This document shows, in pieces, positions 35,322 to 45,654 of a stretch of DNA of 56,232 nucleotides. Below the pieces are notes generated by a model. That model searched no databases. It was not told the DNA's origin and saw only the letters and a program-made list of their open reading frames with translations. Both the position numbers and the translations under genes were made by a program. This stretch comes from Candidatus Izimoplasma sp. HR2 (GTDB lineage: Bacteria > Bacillota_I > Bacilli_A > Izemoplasmatales > Izemoplasmataceae). The stretch lies in contig JRFF01000045.1 of assembly GCA_000753575.1 (NCBI GenBank), positions 1-56,232 of the forward strand, in the 5' to 3' direction. Positions within the stretch are counted from its first letter, which is position 1, and each line of letters opens with the position of its first letter.

Positions 35322-35606
35322 ATGATAACTTTTGGAGAAAGAATTAAAGAAATAAGAGAATTAAAAGGATTCCCTCAAAAACAAGTTGCGGACTTCTTAC
35401 ATCTACAAAGATCAAATTATTCTAAGATAGAAAACAACCATCAAAATATGACACATAAACAGTTAAGACTGTTTTGTGAATTTTTTGATGTAAGTGCTGA
35501 TTACTTACTTGGAATAAGTCCTGGTAATAATAAATCATTCACTCTTGATAAAATTGAAGATGTGATAAAAAGATTAGATGAAATAAAAGACACTATGATT
35601 AAATAG
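35322..35606 (+). CDS. XRE-family helix-turn-helix regulator
   Basis: A 94-residue Cro/C1-type regulator. [45 protein letters not shown] (helices listed as one run of the domain) is a classic HTH, ending in [13 protein letters not shown] short C-terminal helix could dimerise. The start is the ATG at 35322, after GCGGTGATGTT; the ORF can extend 13 codons upstream without a ribosome site. Its TAG overlaps the stop region of nfo on the other strand, and the shared hairpin covers both ends. Confidence 0.9.
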   Translation: MITFGERIKEIRELKGFPQKQVADFLHLQRSNYSKIENNHQNMTHKQLRLFCEFFDVSADYLLGISPGNNKSFTLDKIEDVIKRLDEIKDTMIK

Positions 35607-35617
35607 TGTCTTTTTTT
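35586..35617. terminator. Bidirectional terminator overlapping two stop codons
   Basis: AAAGACACTAT (35586-35596) and ATAGTGTCTTT (35603-35613) form an eleven-pair stem. Its six-base loop and arms contain the stops of both the XRE gene and nfo. Confidence 0.85.
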
Positions 35618-36519
35618 CTTATCTTATCTAGTATTTCTGGATCAAATTTTTGATTCCTAAACATCTCTATTTCCTCTTTATAAGGAGGATAAATTCTATT
35701 TTTAGGATCATCAATTGGAGTAACATATGGTGTTTCTAATATTTTAGGAATATCCATAAAATCTGGATGATTCACTATTTTATTTAATGCATCAAACCCA
35801 ATATATCCAAATCCAATATTTTCATGTCTATCTTTTGAAGCACTAATATCATTTTTAGAATCATTGATATGGAAAACACTTATTTTTTCTTTTCCAACTA
35901 ATCTATCAAACTCTTCAATTACTGAATCAAAGTTATCTTTTATTTTATATCCTGCGTCATGTGTATGACATGTATCAAAACAAACACTAAGTCTAGAGCT
36001 ATTCTTAACTCCATTCATAATTTCAGCAATTTCTTCAAAGTTACGACCACATTCAGTTCCTTTACCAGCCATTGTTTCTAAAGCAATTAATACATCTAAT
36101 TCTTTTGTGTTTTCAATTACTTTATCAAGTCCTTCAATAATGAAAGCTATTCCAATATCCGCACCTTGTTTAACATGTGCACCTGGATGTAATACTATTT
36201 GTTTAGCACCTATTAAAGCTGTTCTTTTGATTTCACTAGTTAAAAAATCAACTGCGAATTGTCTTTTTTCAGGATCTCCATTAGCAAGATTCATAACATA
36301 TGGAGCGTGTATTACTATATTGCTTAAATCTAAGTTATTTTCTTTCATTAATTGATGTGCTTCTTCTACTCTTAAATCTTCAATAGGTCTTCTTCTCGTA
36401 TTTTGAGGAGCACCTGTATAAATCATAAAACTATTTGCGTTATAGCTTAATGCTTCTTTAACGCTTCCTAGCATCATTTCTTTTCCTTTAAGTGAAACAT
36501 GTGAACCAATCTTTAACAT
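35599..36519 (-). CDS. nfo: Deoxyribonuclease IV (endonuclease IV)
   Basis: A 306-residue AP endonuclease acting on abasic sites in base excision repair. Zinc-ligand segments match the family: [62 protein letters not shown] and [12 protein letters not shown]. It has the usual length. It is preceded on the same strand by a DEAD-box helicase gene with a nine-base gap, so the two are probably cotranscribed. Confidence 0.96.
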   Translation of the reverse strand: MLKIGSHVSLKGKEMMLGSVKEALSYNANSFMIYTGAPQNTRRRPIEDLRVEEAHQLMKENNLDLSNIVIHAPYVMNLANGDPEKRQFAVDFLTSEIKRTALIGAKQIVLHPGAHVKQGADIGIAFIIEGLDKVIENTKELDVLIALETMAGKGTECGRNFEEIAEIMNGVKNSSRLSVCFDTCHTHDAGYKIKDNFDSVIEEFDRLVGKEKISVFHINDSKNDISASKDRHENIGFGYIGFDALNKIVNHPDFMDIPKILETPYVTPIDDPKNRIYPPYKEEIEMFRNQKFDPEILDKIRKKDTI

Positions 36520-36528
36520 AAAATCCTC

Positions 36529-37815
36529 CTACTTGTGATGTCTTCTAGCCTTTTGTTGAGCTTTTTGAACTGTACGATGAAATTTCTTTTTATATCCTGG
36601 TTTTACTTTTTTATTTTTTCTTTTTAAGTTTAATTTTTCTATTTCAATACTTTTAGTACTTTGAATTCTTTTAATTCTTTCGTTTCTATCTCTTCTTTTT
36701 ATTAACTCATTATTTTTGATATCTTTATAGATAATATCGATTCCTTTATTTTCTAAGAAATCTAAATAACTTTCATCTTTTGGTGTATATAAACTAATAG
36801 CCATTCCTGTGTAACTCGCTCTACCTGTTCTACCTGATCTATGAATGTAAAATTCCATATCTTTCGGTAACTCATAGTTAACAACGTGACTTACACCATC
36901 AATATCAATACCACGACTTGCGATGTCACTAGCTACGATATATTGGAATTCAGCTTTTTTAATTCTATCCATAACTTGTTTTCTTTGTCTTGGAGTTATA
37001 TCTCCATGAAGTTTAGTTACGTTGTATCCATTACTATAAAGAAGTGTTCCTATCTCTTCTACTGTTTCTTTTCTATTACAGAAAACTAAAGCGATATAAG
37101 GGTTAATTGTTTTTACTAAGCTAAGTAAAACATCTTCTCTACTTTTTGATTTAATTGGTATAAATATATGTTCAATATTTAAACTTGATAATTCTTTTGG
37201 TTTAATAAAGATTTCAGTTGGTTTATTCATGTATTTTCTTAAGAAAGGTCTTATCTTCTCAGGAATTGTTGCACTAAATACCATCATTTGAAGACCTTCA
37301 TCCATAGAAGCAGCTAATTTATCAATATCTTCTAAGAATCCTATTTCTAAAGACATATCAGCTTCATCAATGACAAATGTTTTTGCTTTATATACATTTA
37401 AAAGATTTTCTTTAATAGCTAAATCAAAAATTTTACCTGGAGTACCAATCACAATCATTGGTTGTGATTTTTTTAATCTATTAATTTCTTTTTCACGGTC
37501 ACTACCACCTACATATTTACGAATATCAATATGTGTTTCACTAAATTTAGCAATGTGCACTGCGAAATTATATATTTGTTGAGCAAGTTCTCTAGTAGGA
37601 GCTGTTATTACAGCTTGGACATCATGATTATCAAGATCTAAAGCTTCAAAAATAGGTATTAAAAAAGCATGAGTTTTACCAGTACCTGTCTGGCTACACC
37701 CAATAATGTCTAAACCTTTATTTGCTTTTGGGATCACTAAATTCTGAACCTCAGTAAAGTCTCTAAATCCCAAATCTTTTATTGCTTTTTGTATAAAATT
37801 CTTCTTAATTTCCAT
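36529..37815 (-). CDS. DEAD-box RNA helicase
   Basis: A 428-residue ATP-dependent RNA helicase. Motifs in order: Q motif (FTEVQNLVIP), motif I SQTGTGKTHAF, Ia APTRELAQQ, GG/TPGKI, II VIDEADM, III FSATIP, V ASDIASRGIDID and VI HRSGRTGRAS. The C-terminus is a short Lys/Arg-rich tail (NRKNKKVKPGYKKKFH-like), suited to RNA binding. It resembles CshB of Bacillota in size, probably acting in cold adaptation or ribosome/RNA turnover. Confidence 0.93.
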   Translation of the reverse strand: MEIKKNFIQKAIKDLGFRDFTEVQNLVIPKANKGLDIIGCSQTGTGKTHAFLIPIFEALDLDNHDVQAVITAPTRELAQQIYNFAVHIAKFSETHIDIRKYVGGSDREKEINRLKKSQPMIVIGTPGKIFDLAIKENLLNVYKAKTFVIDEADMSLEIGFLEDIDKLAASMDEGLQMMVFSATIPEKIRPFLRKYMNKPTEIFIKPKELSSLNIEHIFIPIKSKSREDVLLSLVKTINPYIALVFCNRKETVEEIGTLLYSNGYNVTKLHGDITPRQRKQVMDRIKKAEFQYIVASDIASRGIDIDGVSHVVNYELPKDMEFYIHRSGRTGRASYTGMAISLYTPKDESYLDFLENKGIDIIYKDIKNNELIKRRDRNERIKRIQSTKSIEIEKLNLKRKNKKVKPGYKKKFHRTVQKAQQKARRHHK

Positions 37816-37902
37816 AGTATCTCTCCTTACTTATATTATACAATAATTAGATAACATTTCCAAATTATATGACTATGATATATAATAGTTTTAGGTGATA
37901 TT

Positions 37903-38847
37903 ATGAAAACAATTAAAATAACTCCTAGAGGCTATTGTCACGGTGTTGTAAATGCAATAAATACTATAACAAATCTAGACCATTTGTCAATGAAATTCCC
38001 CGTTTATATTTTAGGGATGGTAATTCATAACAAACAAATGGTTAATTCTTTAGAGAACCTTGGTTACATTACTCTTCATGATCCTACTAAAACAAGACTT
38101 GAACTTCTTGATTTAATTGATAGTGGAACTGTGATTTTTACAGCTCATGGAGTAAGTCCCGATGTCTATAAAAAGGCTAAATTAAAGGGTTTAGAAATAA
38201 TTGATACGACATGCGATGACGTCTTTAAAAGCCAGGATGTAATTAAAAACTATTTAGAAAAAGAGTATGATGTTATTTATATTGGTAAACATTCACATCC
38301 TGAAAGTGAAGCTGCTAAAGGTATAAGTGATAAGATTCATATAATAGAAAATATAAATAATTTAGAAACTCTAAATATTGAAAATAAGAAGATTGTTATT
38401 ACTAATCAAACAACAATGAGTATTTACGATGTATTTAATATAAGTGAAAAAGCTAAATTAGTTTATCCAAATATAGAATTCATTAATGAAATATGTGATG
38501 CGACTAGAATTAGACAAGAAGCAATATCTAATATTCCTAGTGAAGTTGATCATGTATATGTTGTTGGTGATAAATTATCTAATAATTCTCGTAAGTTAGT
38601 ACAAGTTGCTAGTGAACAATCAAATGTTAGTTCTTCATTGATTGAATCTATTACTGATATAGATATTAAAGAACTAAGTAATTATTCATGTGTCGCAGTA
38701 AGTAGCGGTGCTTCTACTCCTACTAAGGTAACTAGCGAAGTTATTAAGTTTTTAGAACTTTTTGATAAAAATGATAAATCCACTCATGATATAACATCTA
38801 AATTAACGATAAAAAATTTACTTACAAAAAAAGCACTTCCAAAATAG
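37903..38847 (+). CDS. ispH: 4-hydroxy-3-methylbut-2-enyl diphosphate reductase
   Basis: IspH (LytB) makes IPP and DMAPP in the last step of the MEP pathway. Its iron-sulfur cluster ligands Cys12 (PRGYCHGV), Cys104 (DTTCDDV) and Cys198 (NEICDATRIRQ) are all present, with His42 and His82 (TAHGVSP) and the KHSHPESEA loop carrying the catalytic Glu. It has 314 residues. A TATAAT box lies at 37881-37886, just upstream. It pairs functionally with dxs at 49806-51662, so the MEP pathway operates here. Confidence 0.96.
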   Translation: MKTIKITPRGYCHGVVNAINTITNLDHLSMKFPVYILGMVIHNKQMVNSLENLGYITLHDPTKTRLELLDLIDSGTVIFTAHGVSPDVYKKAKLKGLEIIDTTCDDVFKSQDVIKNYLEKEYDVIYIGKHSHPESEAAKGISDKIHIIENINNLETLNIENKKIVITNQTTMSIYDVFNISEKAKLVYPNIEFINEICDATRIRQEAISNIPSEVDHVYVVGDKLSNNSRKLVQVASEQSNVSSSLIESITDIDIKELSNYSCVAVSSGASTPTKVTSEVIKFLELFDKNDKSTHDITSKLTIKNLLTKKALPK

Positions 38848-38858
38848 GAAGTGCTTTT
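38828..38858. terminator. Bidirectional terminator between ispH and the lipoprotein gene
   Basis: AAAAGCACTTCC (38829-38840) and GGAAGTGCTTTT (38847-38858) form a twelve-pair stem. The ispH stop lies at the loop. Confidence 0.9.
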
Positions 38859-38871
38859 ATTTTATCTATTC

Positions 38872-41800
38872 TTATGGTTGATCAGCATAAATCCAAGATT
38901 TAACATCAAATTCAAACGTATCTAATCCATTACTATCGTTTAAGTCTACTGTAGCTTGAATTACAATTGCATAATCAGAACCATCAGTACCATCATATCC
39001 AACAAATGTATAAGTTCCATTCGCTGCGATAGGAATAGTAACAGCTTCTGCTACACCATCAATATATAATACAGCTTCAAGTGTACCTGGAGTAAATCCA
39101 TCATCTACAAATCCATTAATAATACCGTCTGGATCTGCAACACCTATTACATCAAAAACAATATCAGTTGCATTTGAAACATCTAAATTAGTCACTTGAA
39201 TATCAGGTATATCAAGTGGTAATGTAGTAAAATCATATCTAAATACTTTATCAGTAACCTGTCCTGTACCTACATTATAAGTAGCTGTCACTTCAATATA
39301 ATATTCGTAACTAGACCAAAGATTTAACATATCTACGTCAGCAACTGTACTTACATAGAATACATCTCCTACTTGAGTTTCATCTACATAATATAATCTA
39401 ACTTCAACATCAAAACCAACTAAGATACTAAATTGATCATCAACTTCTAAAATATAATTAATAATTTTCTTGCCTTCAACTACTTCAGTAACATGAATAA
39501 TTGAAATTGTTGAAGCTGTGTCAGAAACTAGTACTTCAGCAAGAATATCAGCATCACCATTATTTAAACTATAATCAGTTTCAACTTTTATAACGTATTC
39601 TGCCCCAAATTCTAATTCATCAAAGAACTTAGAAGTATTACTTCCAACTACTAAAGCAACTGTATCACCAGTAGCTACACCGTCTTTATATAAAACAGCT
39701 TGTAAGTTAGTTGTAACAGTTAAATCCTCATCAGTAACTGATGCCTCAAAATCAATTCTTGTATTTTCAATATCTGTTATTGTTATTGTTGCGCTAGGTC
39801 CAGTAAGAGCTAGCGTTAACGCTTCTATGCTATCTAAGTTACCGTCAAACTGTTCTCCTTCACCTTCATTTAAGTCATAATCAGATTCAATTACAACTGT
39901 ATATGTAGTTTCAGATTGTAATCCAGTAAATTCAACATCAGTATTATCTCCTACAATAATAGCTATAGGTAATCCTACTTGAACATCAAGTTCATCATAT
40001 AATACAGCTTCTAAGTTATCTGTGCTTACTGTATTATCATCAACAACTTCAACATTAAATATAATATTATCTTTACCAACAACCATATCACTTATTATTG
40101 AAGTAATCATAGCATTAGCTAATGTATTTGTATATGAAATAGATATAGATGAATCAGGTATTATTGGAGTTCCATCATTATAATCATAATCAGCCATAAT
40201 ACGAACATTATATCTTTCGTTTGATAATACTGAACTAAATGTAATACTTGAGTTTGGTCCAACTACTAGATCAACAAATTGACCTGTGTCAGTATCACCA
40301 ATATATAGTCTAGCTACAGGATTAGTAACAATAACACCATCTTCATCAATAACTTCTACATCAAATGATATTTCATCTTGAGTAGATAATATAATGAAGT
40401 TTTGAGTACTAGGATCTGATTTAGAACTTGTATATATAAAGTAACTTGTTAATTCAACATCAGTGAATTCATCATTACCATCATTTAAATCGTAATTAGT
40501 TATAATTCTAATTTCATATTGTTTATCTGATAATAATCCAGTAAATATAACACCGAAGTTATTACCAACAGTTAATGCTTCAGATAATCCAGTATCTACG
40601 TCGTCTAAGAATAAAACAGCAACTAGTGTAAGTTCATCAATTGTAGCAAATTCATCAGTAATTACCGCTTTAAATTCAATTGTTTCAGTTAATCCAAATA
40701 CTTCACTAATAATTGAAGTTGGAACTTCTTTTTCTGAAGTATAAACATTGCTTGTTACTAATTCATATTCTTCAATTAATACTGTTTGATCAACTAAATC
40801 ATAAATATAATTAGCTTCAACAAAAATTCTATATTCATTATTAGATAGTAATCCACTAAATGTAACTAAAGTTTCACCAATACCTAACGTTTCTTGAGCA
40901 ATTAGTAAATCTCCTAAGTATAAATAAACAATTACAGTATCAGCAACAACAGTATTATCACTATCCATAACGTTAATATTTACTTCTATTTCATCAACAC
41001 CCCATGTAATATCGTTTAATTCAACAGCTGGTGCTTTTCTTTCTGAAGATACTAATATACTTCTAAATAAGTTTTCATCTTCTTTTGGAACTGAACCATC
41101 TCTTAAATCATAATCAGCAACAATATCAACACGATATCCTTTTAAATAGCTAGTTAAGTATGTAAATACAATTTGTGTTTCTTCAACATCAAACTGAATT
41201 AAACCTACTTCTACTTCATGTTCAACATCTCCAACAAGATATATTTCATATAATCTAGCAGTTAATGCACCTTGTAATGTCAGGTCTTCATCAATTACTT
41301 CTATGTTTACAGTTACATAACCTTGAGTAACTACTAAATTATCAACAAGAACTACAGGAACATCATTTTCGTATGTTGTAAACTCTTGACTATAGATTAC
41401 TTTATCTGCTTGAATACCAACACCATCATTTAAATTATATGATGCTTCGATTTCAATTGTAAAACTATCATTAGCAAATAAATTATAAATTTGGAAGTCT
41501 GCACTATACTCATTAACAGCTATAGTTTCTTGTAATATGTTATCTATATATAATTTTGCTATTAATGTACTCATAATAATTAATCCATCAGGGTCATCAA
41601 TATCAAAATCAAATAATATTCTATTTTCTTCAATAACTAAACCAGTAATAAGTGGTTCAGGAACTTCTCGAGGTAATGTACTGAATGTATGAGTTGTTAA
41701 CACAGCATCAGTAATTGTTGAATGTCCATCTAATAAATCGTAATCACTTAATATTTTTACAGTGTATTCATTATTATTTAATAATCCTTCAATAGTAACA

Positions 41801-42699
41801 CCATTTGTAGAACCCGCTATATCAACAGATATAACTAAAACATCATCCTTAAATACTCCTACAGTAATTCCACCAAGAACAGTTACAGAATCTTCATCAT
41901 TGTATATAACATTAAATACAATTGAATTAGATGTAACTAAAGGATTTTCAATAGATGCGTTAGGTATTGAGTTATCTAGTGTTGAGAAAGAACCACTATA
42001 AAGAGCATAATCTACGTTATACCCTTGGCTATTATCTAAATTAAAGTTAGCTTTAACTTTAATTTCATAATTTTTATTTGAAAGTAATGAGCCAAACACA
42101 ACTTCTGTTTGTCCTACACTTATAACTTCTGAATTTACTAGTGTTTCTCCTGAGTATAATTCAGCAATTAGTGTATCAGCTGCGATTACTTCATCAGTAT
42201 CTAAAATATCAAAATTAACAATTATAGAATCTTCAGTTACTGAGTAACTTTCTCTTTCTACAGTTGGTAAATTCTTGAAGACATATTTTATAAATTCATT
42301 ATTAGAGCTAACTGTAACAGTTTCAGATATATCTCCATTTTTATATACTATTTCATCTAAACTTAAAACTTTTTCACCTAATGTAGTACCAGCACTCATT
42401 TCAAAGTAAATAGTAGTACGTGTAGATTCAGCTAAGAATCTAGAAGCAAAATAGTTATATCCGTCTATAATAATTGATGTTATTAATAAACTATCTGGAT
42501 TATTAATATTTACTTCAATTAAGATAGCTTCATTTTTTCCTTTATAATAAGTTACTAGCTCCCCGTCAACTACTGGGGCCGTTCCATCAACAGTAAAGCT
42601 ATTGAATGTTGGTGGTGTAACAGTAGCTACATCCTCACCACAGGCTACCAGTAAAAAGCTAATTAAAACAATCCCTACTAAGATAAGCGTTTTTCTCAT
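38872..42699 (-). CDS. Giant lipoprotein with about eleven repeated beta modules
   Basis: A 1275-residue surface lipoprotein. The signal peptide MRKTLILVGIVLISFLLVAC has a lipobox with Cys20. After a unique N-terminal region of about 110 residues, some eleven modules of roughly 100-110 residues follow. Each carries strands like FNVEVVDDD, LxAxLYxxxxxV, a VG....F.GLLSNxxY(E/T)I turn, and a closing DYDLNDG-type motif (for example SDYDLLDG, TNYDLNDG, ADYDYNDG). This fits Fn3- or Ig-like domains. It is strongly acidic with almost no Cys. A role in adhesion or surface coating is inference. The modules are diverged, so old duplications. Confidence 0.85.
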   Translation of the reverse strand: MRKTLILVGIVLISFLLVACGEDVATVTPPTFNSFTVDGTAPVVDGELVTYYKGKNEAILIEVNINNPDSLLITSIIIDGYNYFASRFLAESTRTTIYFEMSAGTTLGEKVLSLDEIVYKNGDISETVTVSSNNEFIKYVFKNLPTVERESYSVTEDSIIVNFDILDTDEVIAADTLIAELYSGETLVNSEVISVGQTEVVFGSLLSNKNYEIKVKANFNLDNSQGYNVDYALYSGSFSTLDNSIPNASIENPLVTSNSIVFNVIYNDEDSVTVLGGITVGVFKDDVLVISVDIAGSTNGVTIEGLLNNNEYTVKILSDYDLLDGHSTITDAVLTTHTFSTLPREVPEPLITGLVIEENRILFDFDIDDPDGLIIMSTLIAKLYIDNILQETIAVNEYSADFQIYNLFANDSFTIEIEASYNLNDGVGIQADKVIYSQEFTTYENDVPVVLVDNLVVTQGYVTVNIEVIDEDLTLQGALTARLYEIYLVGDVEHEVEVGLIQFDVEETQIVFTYLTSYLKGYRVDIVADYDLRDGSVPKEDENLFRSILVSSERKAPAVELNDITWGVDEIEVNINVMDSDNTVVADTVIVYLYLGDLLIAQETLGIGETLVTFSGLLSNNEYRIFVEANYIYDLVDQTVLIEEYELVTSNVYTSEKEVPTSIISEVFGLTETIEFKAVITDEFATIDELTLVAVLFLDDVDTGLSEALTVGNNFGVIFTGLLSDKQYEIRIITNYDLNDGNDEFTDVELTSYFIYTSSKSDPSTQNFIILSTQDEISFDVEVIDEDGVIVTNPVARLYIGDTDTGQFVDLVVGPNSSITFSSVLSNERYNVRIMADYDYNDGTPIIPDSSISISYTNTLANAMITSIISDMVVGKDNIIFNVEVVDDNTVSTDNLEAVLYDELDVQVGLPIAIIVGDNTDVEFTGLQSETTYTVVIESDYDLNEGEGEQFDGNLDSIEALTLALTGPSATITITDIENTRIDFEASVTDEDLTVTTNLQAVLYKDGVATGDTVALVVGSNTSKFFDELEFGAEYVIKVETDYSLNNGDADILAEVLVSDTASTISIIHVTEVVEGKKIINYILEVDDQFSILVGFDVEVRLYYVDETQVGDVFYVSTVADVDMLNLWSSYEYYIEVTATYNVGTGQVTDKVFRYDFTTLPLDIPDIQVTNLDVSNATDIVFDVIGVADPDGIINGFVDDGFTPGTLEAVLYIDGVAEAVTIPIAANGTYTFVGYDGTDGSDYAIVIQATVDLNDSNGLDTFEFDVKSWIYADQP

Positions 42700-42783
42700 A
42701 ATTTATCCTCCATATCTTAATTTCCATTTTCTTAATCAATAATTATTCTTATTCACAAAAAATATAATACTTTCCAATTAAAT

Positions 42784-42812
42784 ATTTTATCATAAAAACG
42801 GCCTTTAATCAA
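42784..42812 (-). promoter_or_regulatory. Sigma-A promoter of the giant lipoprotein gene
   Basis: Minus-strand TTGATT (42812-42807), a 17-base spacer and TAAAAT (42789-42784), giving a leader of about 75 bases. The 142-base gap 42700-42841 shows nothing else. Confidence 0.6.
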
Positions 42813-42841
42813 TGTTTTATGCCACTAATAGCTATTATCAT

Positions 42842-44026
42842 TTATTTACTTTTGCTTTTTGTACCTCTTTTAATTAATTTATTTCCGTAAGTATCATTAA
42901 TGTTGTTAATTAGCCGTAATACTCTTTCTTCTTTAGTAACTTCTTTTGGTACATCAAAAATATTAATTTGTTTAATATTATTTTCAGTTGGTATTAAGTT
43001 AGAAAGACTTACACCAAGCAATCTTATTGGAAGATCCCCTTGATTATCATCAAATAGTCTTTCAACCACTTTATATATTTCATAAAAGTTATCAGTATAA
43101 AAATCTAATGTATAACTTCTATTTATTTGTGAAAAATCATTATATCTAACTTGAATACTTATTGTTTTAGTTACAGATTCGTCTTTTATAAGGCGGTTAG
43201 TAACTTTTTTTGATAAGTTAGATAAATTAGTTAAAGCTACTTGATACTCATAAATATCAGATAAATATGTTGATGAGGTACCAATGCTTTTCATATCCAC
43301 ATGACGATGTGGAGTTACAATTTTTTTATCGAATCCATTAGCTAAATTTAAGAATTCATCAGTTCTATTTCCTAAAACTAACTTAAGTTTACGCATATCT
43401 TTATAATTTACTAATTCACCAATAGTATTAATTCCAATTAATTTTAAATTAGGATAAGTTTTTTTACCTATACCAAACATTTCTTCAATTGGTAATGGCC
43501 ATAATTTCTCTTCTAAGTCTCTTTTTCTAAGAACTGTGATACCTAGAGGTTTCTTCATATCTGAAGCCATCTTAGCTAAGAACATATTAGGAGCAACTCC
43601 AATTGATACAGGTAATTTATGTTCATTCAATAATCTATCTTGAATTTCTTTAGCAATATCTAAAGGATGAACTTCATCACAGTCATCTGTCATATCTAAG
43701 TACCCTTCATCAATTGATCCTTTTTCAATAATATCTGTATACTCATGAAGCAAATTAAAAAAGATATTACTATATTTGTGATAAAGATCAAAATTCACAG
43801 GTAACATCAATAATTTAGGGCATAGACGTCTTGCTTCAACACCACTCATTCCACTTCTTATACCGTATTTTCTAGCTTCATAATTAGCGGTTGTTAAAAC
43901 ACCCCTGTCACTTCTACCCCCAATTCCAATAGGGATATTTTTTAGACTGGGATCTTCGGCAATTTCGCAACTTGCGAAAAACGCATTTAAATCAATGTGA
44001 AATATAACTTTGTATTTTTTTTCCAT
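42842..44026 (-). CDS. dinB: DNA polymerase IV (Y family)
   Basis: A 394-residue translesion polymerase. The N-terminal catalytic motif is FHIDLNAFFASCE with the metal Asp and Phe steric gate, SIDEGYLDM supplies the second acidic pair, and GIGKKTYPNLKLIGINTIGEL is the helix-hairpin-helix thumb. The little-finger domain follows to the end. There is no obvious beta-clamp motif beyond QINIFD near the C-terminus, which fits the clamp-binding QxxxF pattern. It is divergent from the small membrane protein at 44111. Confidence 0.95.
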   Translation of the reverse strand: MEKKYKVIFHIDLNAFFASCEIAEDPSLKNIPIGIGGRSDRGVLTTANYEARKYGIRSGMSGVEARRLCPKLLMLPVNFDLYHKYSNIFFNLLHEYTDIIEKGSIDEGYLDMTDDCDEVHPLDIAKEIQDRLLNEHKLPVSIGVAPNMFLAKMASDMKKPLGITVLRKRDLEEKLWPLPIEEMFGIGKKTYPNLKLIGINTIGELVNYKDMRKLKLVLGNRTDEFLNLANGFDKKIVTPHRHVDMKSIGTSSTYLSDIYEYQVALTNLSNLSKKVTNRLIKDESVTKTISIQVRYNDFSQINRSYTLDFYTDNFYEIYKVVERLFDDNQGDLPIRLLGVSLSNLIPTENNIKQINIFDVPKEVTKEERVLRLINNINDTYGNKLIKRGTKSKSK

Positions 44027-44110
44027 AAAATCTTCCCTTTTTTGTAAAATTATAATATAATGAAAAAAGACATTAATATTATACCATATATAATCAAACG
44101 AGGTGAAAAA

Positions 44111-44284
44111 ATGCCAACAAGTAAAAAGAGAGTTCCAAAAGAACGTGAAGCTTCAGTAAGAGCAGTTAAAAACCCATTAAAAACAAAACTAGGTAAAATC
44201 ATGGTGCTAATTTTAATATTAGGATTCATGCTTGGTGGGGTAATTGGTCTTATTTACACATTAGTTGATGCAATGAGTTCATAA
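44111..44284 (+). CDS. Small basic single-helix membrane protein
   Basis: A 57-residue protein: a lysine/arginine-rich N-terminal half (MPTSKKRVPKEREASVRA) followed by one membrane helix rich in Leu, Ile and Gly (IMVLILILGFMLGGVIGLIY). No family is recognised, and its small size and position give no function. The start at 44111 is set by GAGGTGAAAAA; the longer frame from 44060 is not supported. It is divergent from dinB and has its own terminator. Confidence 0.75.
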   Translation: MPTSKKRVPKEREASVRAVKNPLKTKLGKIMVLILILGFMLGGVIGLIYTLVDAMSS

Positions 44285-44299
44285 TTATATTACACACAA

Positions 44300-44337
44300 T
44301 AAAAGATAATTTCTTAAATGAAATTATCTTTTTTTAT
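44300..44337. terminator. Bidirectional terminator
   Basis: AAAGATAATTTC (44302-44313) and GAAATTATCTTT (44320-44331) with a six-base loop, between the small membrane gene (plus) and the RRNPP-like regulator (minus). Confidence 0.85.
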
Positions 44338-44341
44338 TTAG

Positions 44342-45631
44342 TTAAGTATTTTTTATTGAATAGTAGTTTAAATGTATCTTTTTAAGTAATAGTAATTCAT
44401 CTGCAATTTCTAGAGCTTTTTTATATTTACGATTTTCTCTGTAATAATCAATTAATAAATTATGAGATAATCCAATATATTCCTGATCATTAGAGTTTAT
44501 AGATAACTCAGAAAGCTGATTTAAACTATCAACATATTCTTTATCTACTCTAACATCTTTATTAACCCACATCATTAATACTTTGATTAGTAAATACTTA
44601 TTAATTGTTAGAAGATCTTTCTTGTTCTCCATTACATCATAATAAAAATCTAATAATCTATCATCCTTGTTCATTAAATAAATTCTAAAACGGGGTAAAA
44701 TTAGTTCTCTAGCTTCTTGATCTGTATATTCTTCTAATTCTTCTACTGCTAATATGTAATCTTTATTGTAAAATGCTATTGCTGATTTTAAAATATGACA
44801 CTCATTAGTTAATACAGCAATATTAAATTGTTTTGTAAAAGAATCTACATAATCTACAAGTATTTGTGCTTTATCAAGTTTTAAGATAAATACATATATC
44901 TTTGCAATTAACATGCGACATTTCATAGCTCTTACATATACTGTTTTTTCTTCAAATTCTTCAATTGCTGCGTTAGCTAAAGCAACGCTATCTGTAATCC
45001 TATATTGTCCAATATAAGCCTGAACTAAGTATTCTTTAACTACTGGATTTATTTCTTTATCAGTAAGCGATAATGCTATTTCAAAGTTATCACTAGCCAA
45101 TATGAAATACTCTTTATTTAGATAATTTAAACCTTTAATAAAAAAGAATAACTGTTTTTGTTCTAATGTAAAAAACTCTATTACTTTTTCATATTGACTT
45201 ATAGTTTTCTCTTTCACATCTAATTTTATATTAGTAATAGTGTAGTATAAACATCTAATAACGATATAGTTAACTACTTCAAAACTATTTTCATATATAT
45301 GTCCTTTTTTCTCCATTTCAGAAATTAGTTTAGATGCTTCTATATAATGATGATTCACAATTCTACTAAATATTTCTTTATAGAAGTAAGTCATTTCAGT
45401 TTTAATTTCTGGCTCTGTATATAACTTAAGTTTTAAAACACTAAATATATCAGCTAATGTTGCTTCTGAGGGTGGTTGTTTACCTTTTTCTATATTTGAA
45501 ATAAGAGTATGAGATATATTAGTTAAAGTAGCTAAATTTCTTAATGAATATCCTTGTTTCATTCTAGCAACTCTAATTAAAATTCCTAAAACAGATATAT
45601 TCATTTTATTAATTCCATTATTGTCAAACAT
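44342..45631 (-). CDS. RRNPP-like XRE regulator with TPR domain
   Basis: A 429-residue protein: HTH at about 12-70 (GILIRVARMKQGYSLRNLA, then NISHTLISNIEKGKQPPS), then a long alpha-helical region of tetratricopeptide-like units to the C-terminus. This is the Rgg/PlcR/PrgX architecture in which a peptide usually binds the TPR domain. No pheromone-like ORF was recognised nearby. A GGAGATGG site precedes the ATG. The upstream region holds three TTTGTAAA-type repeats that may be its operators. Confidence 0.85.
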   Translation of the reverse strand: MFDNNGINKMNISVLGILIRVARMKQGYSLRNLATLTNISHTLISNIEKGKQPPSEATLADIFSVLKLKLYTEPEIKTEMTYFYKEIFSRIVNHHYIEASKLISEMEKKGHIYENSFEVVNYIVIRCLYYTITNIKLDVKEKTISQYEKVIEFFTLEQKQLFFFIKGLNYLNKEYFILASDNFEIALSLTDKEINPVVKEYLVQAYIGQYRITDSVALANAAIEEFEEKTVYVRAMKCRMLIAKIYVFILKLDKAQILVDYVDSFTKQFNIAVLTNECHILKSAIAFYNKDYILAVEELEEYTDQEARELILPRFRIYLMNKDDRLLDFYYDVMENKKDLLTINKYLLIKVLMMWVNKDVRVDKEYVDSLNQLSELSINSNDQEYIGLSHNLLIDYYRENRKYKKALEIADELLLLKKIHLNYYSIKNT

Positions 45632-45654
45632 ACTACCATCTCCAATTCAATAAT

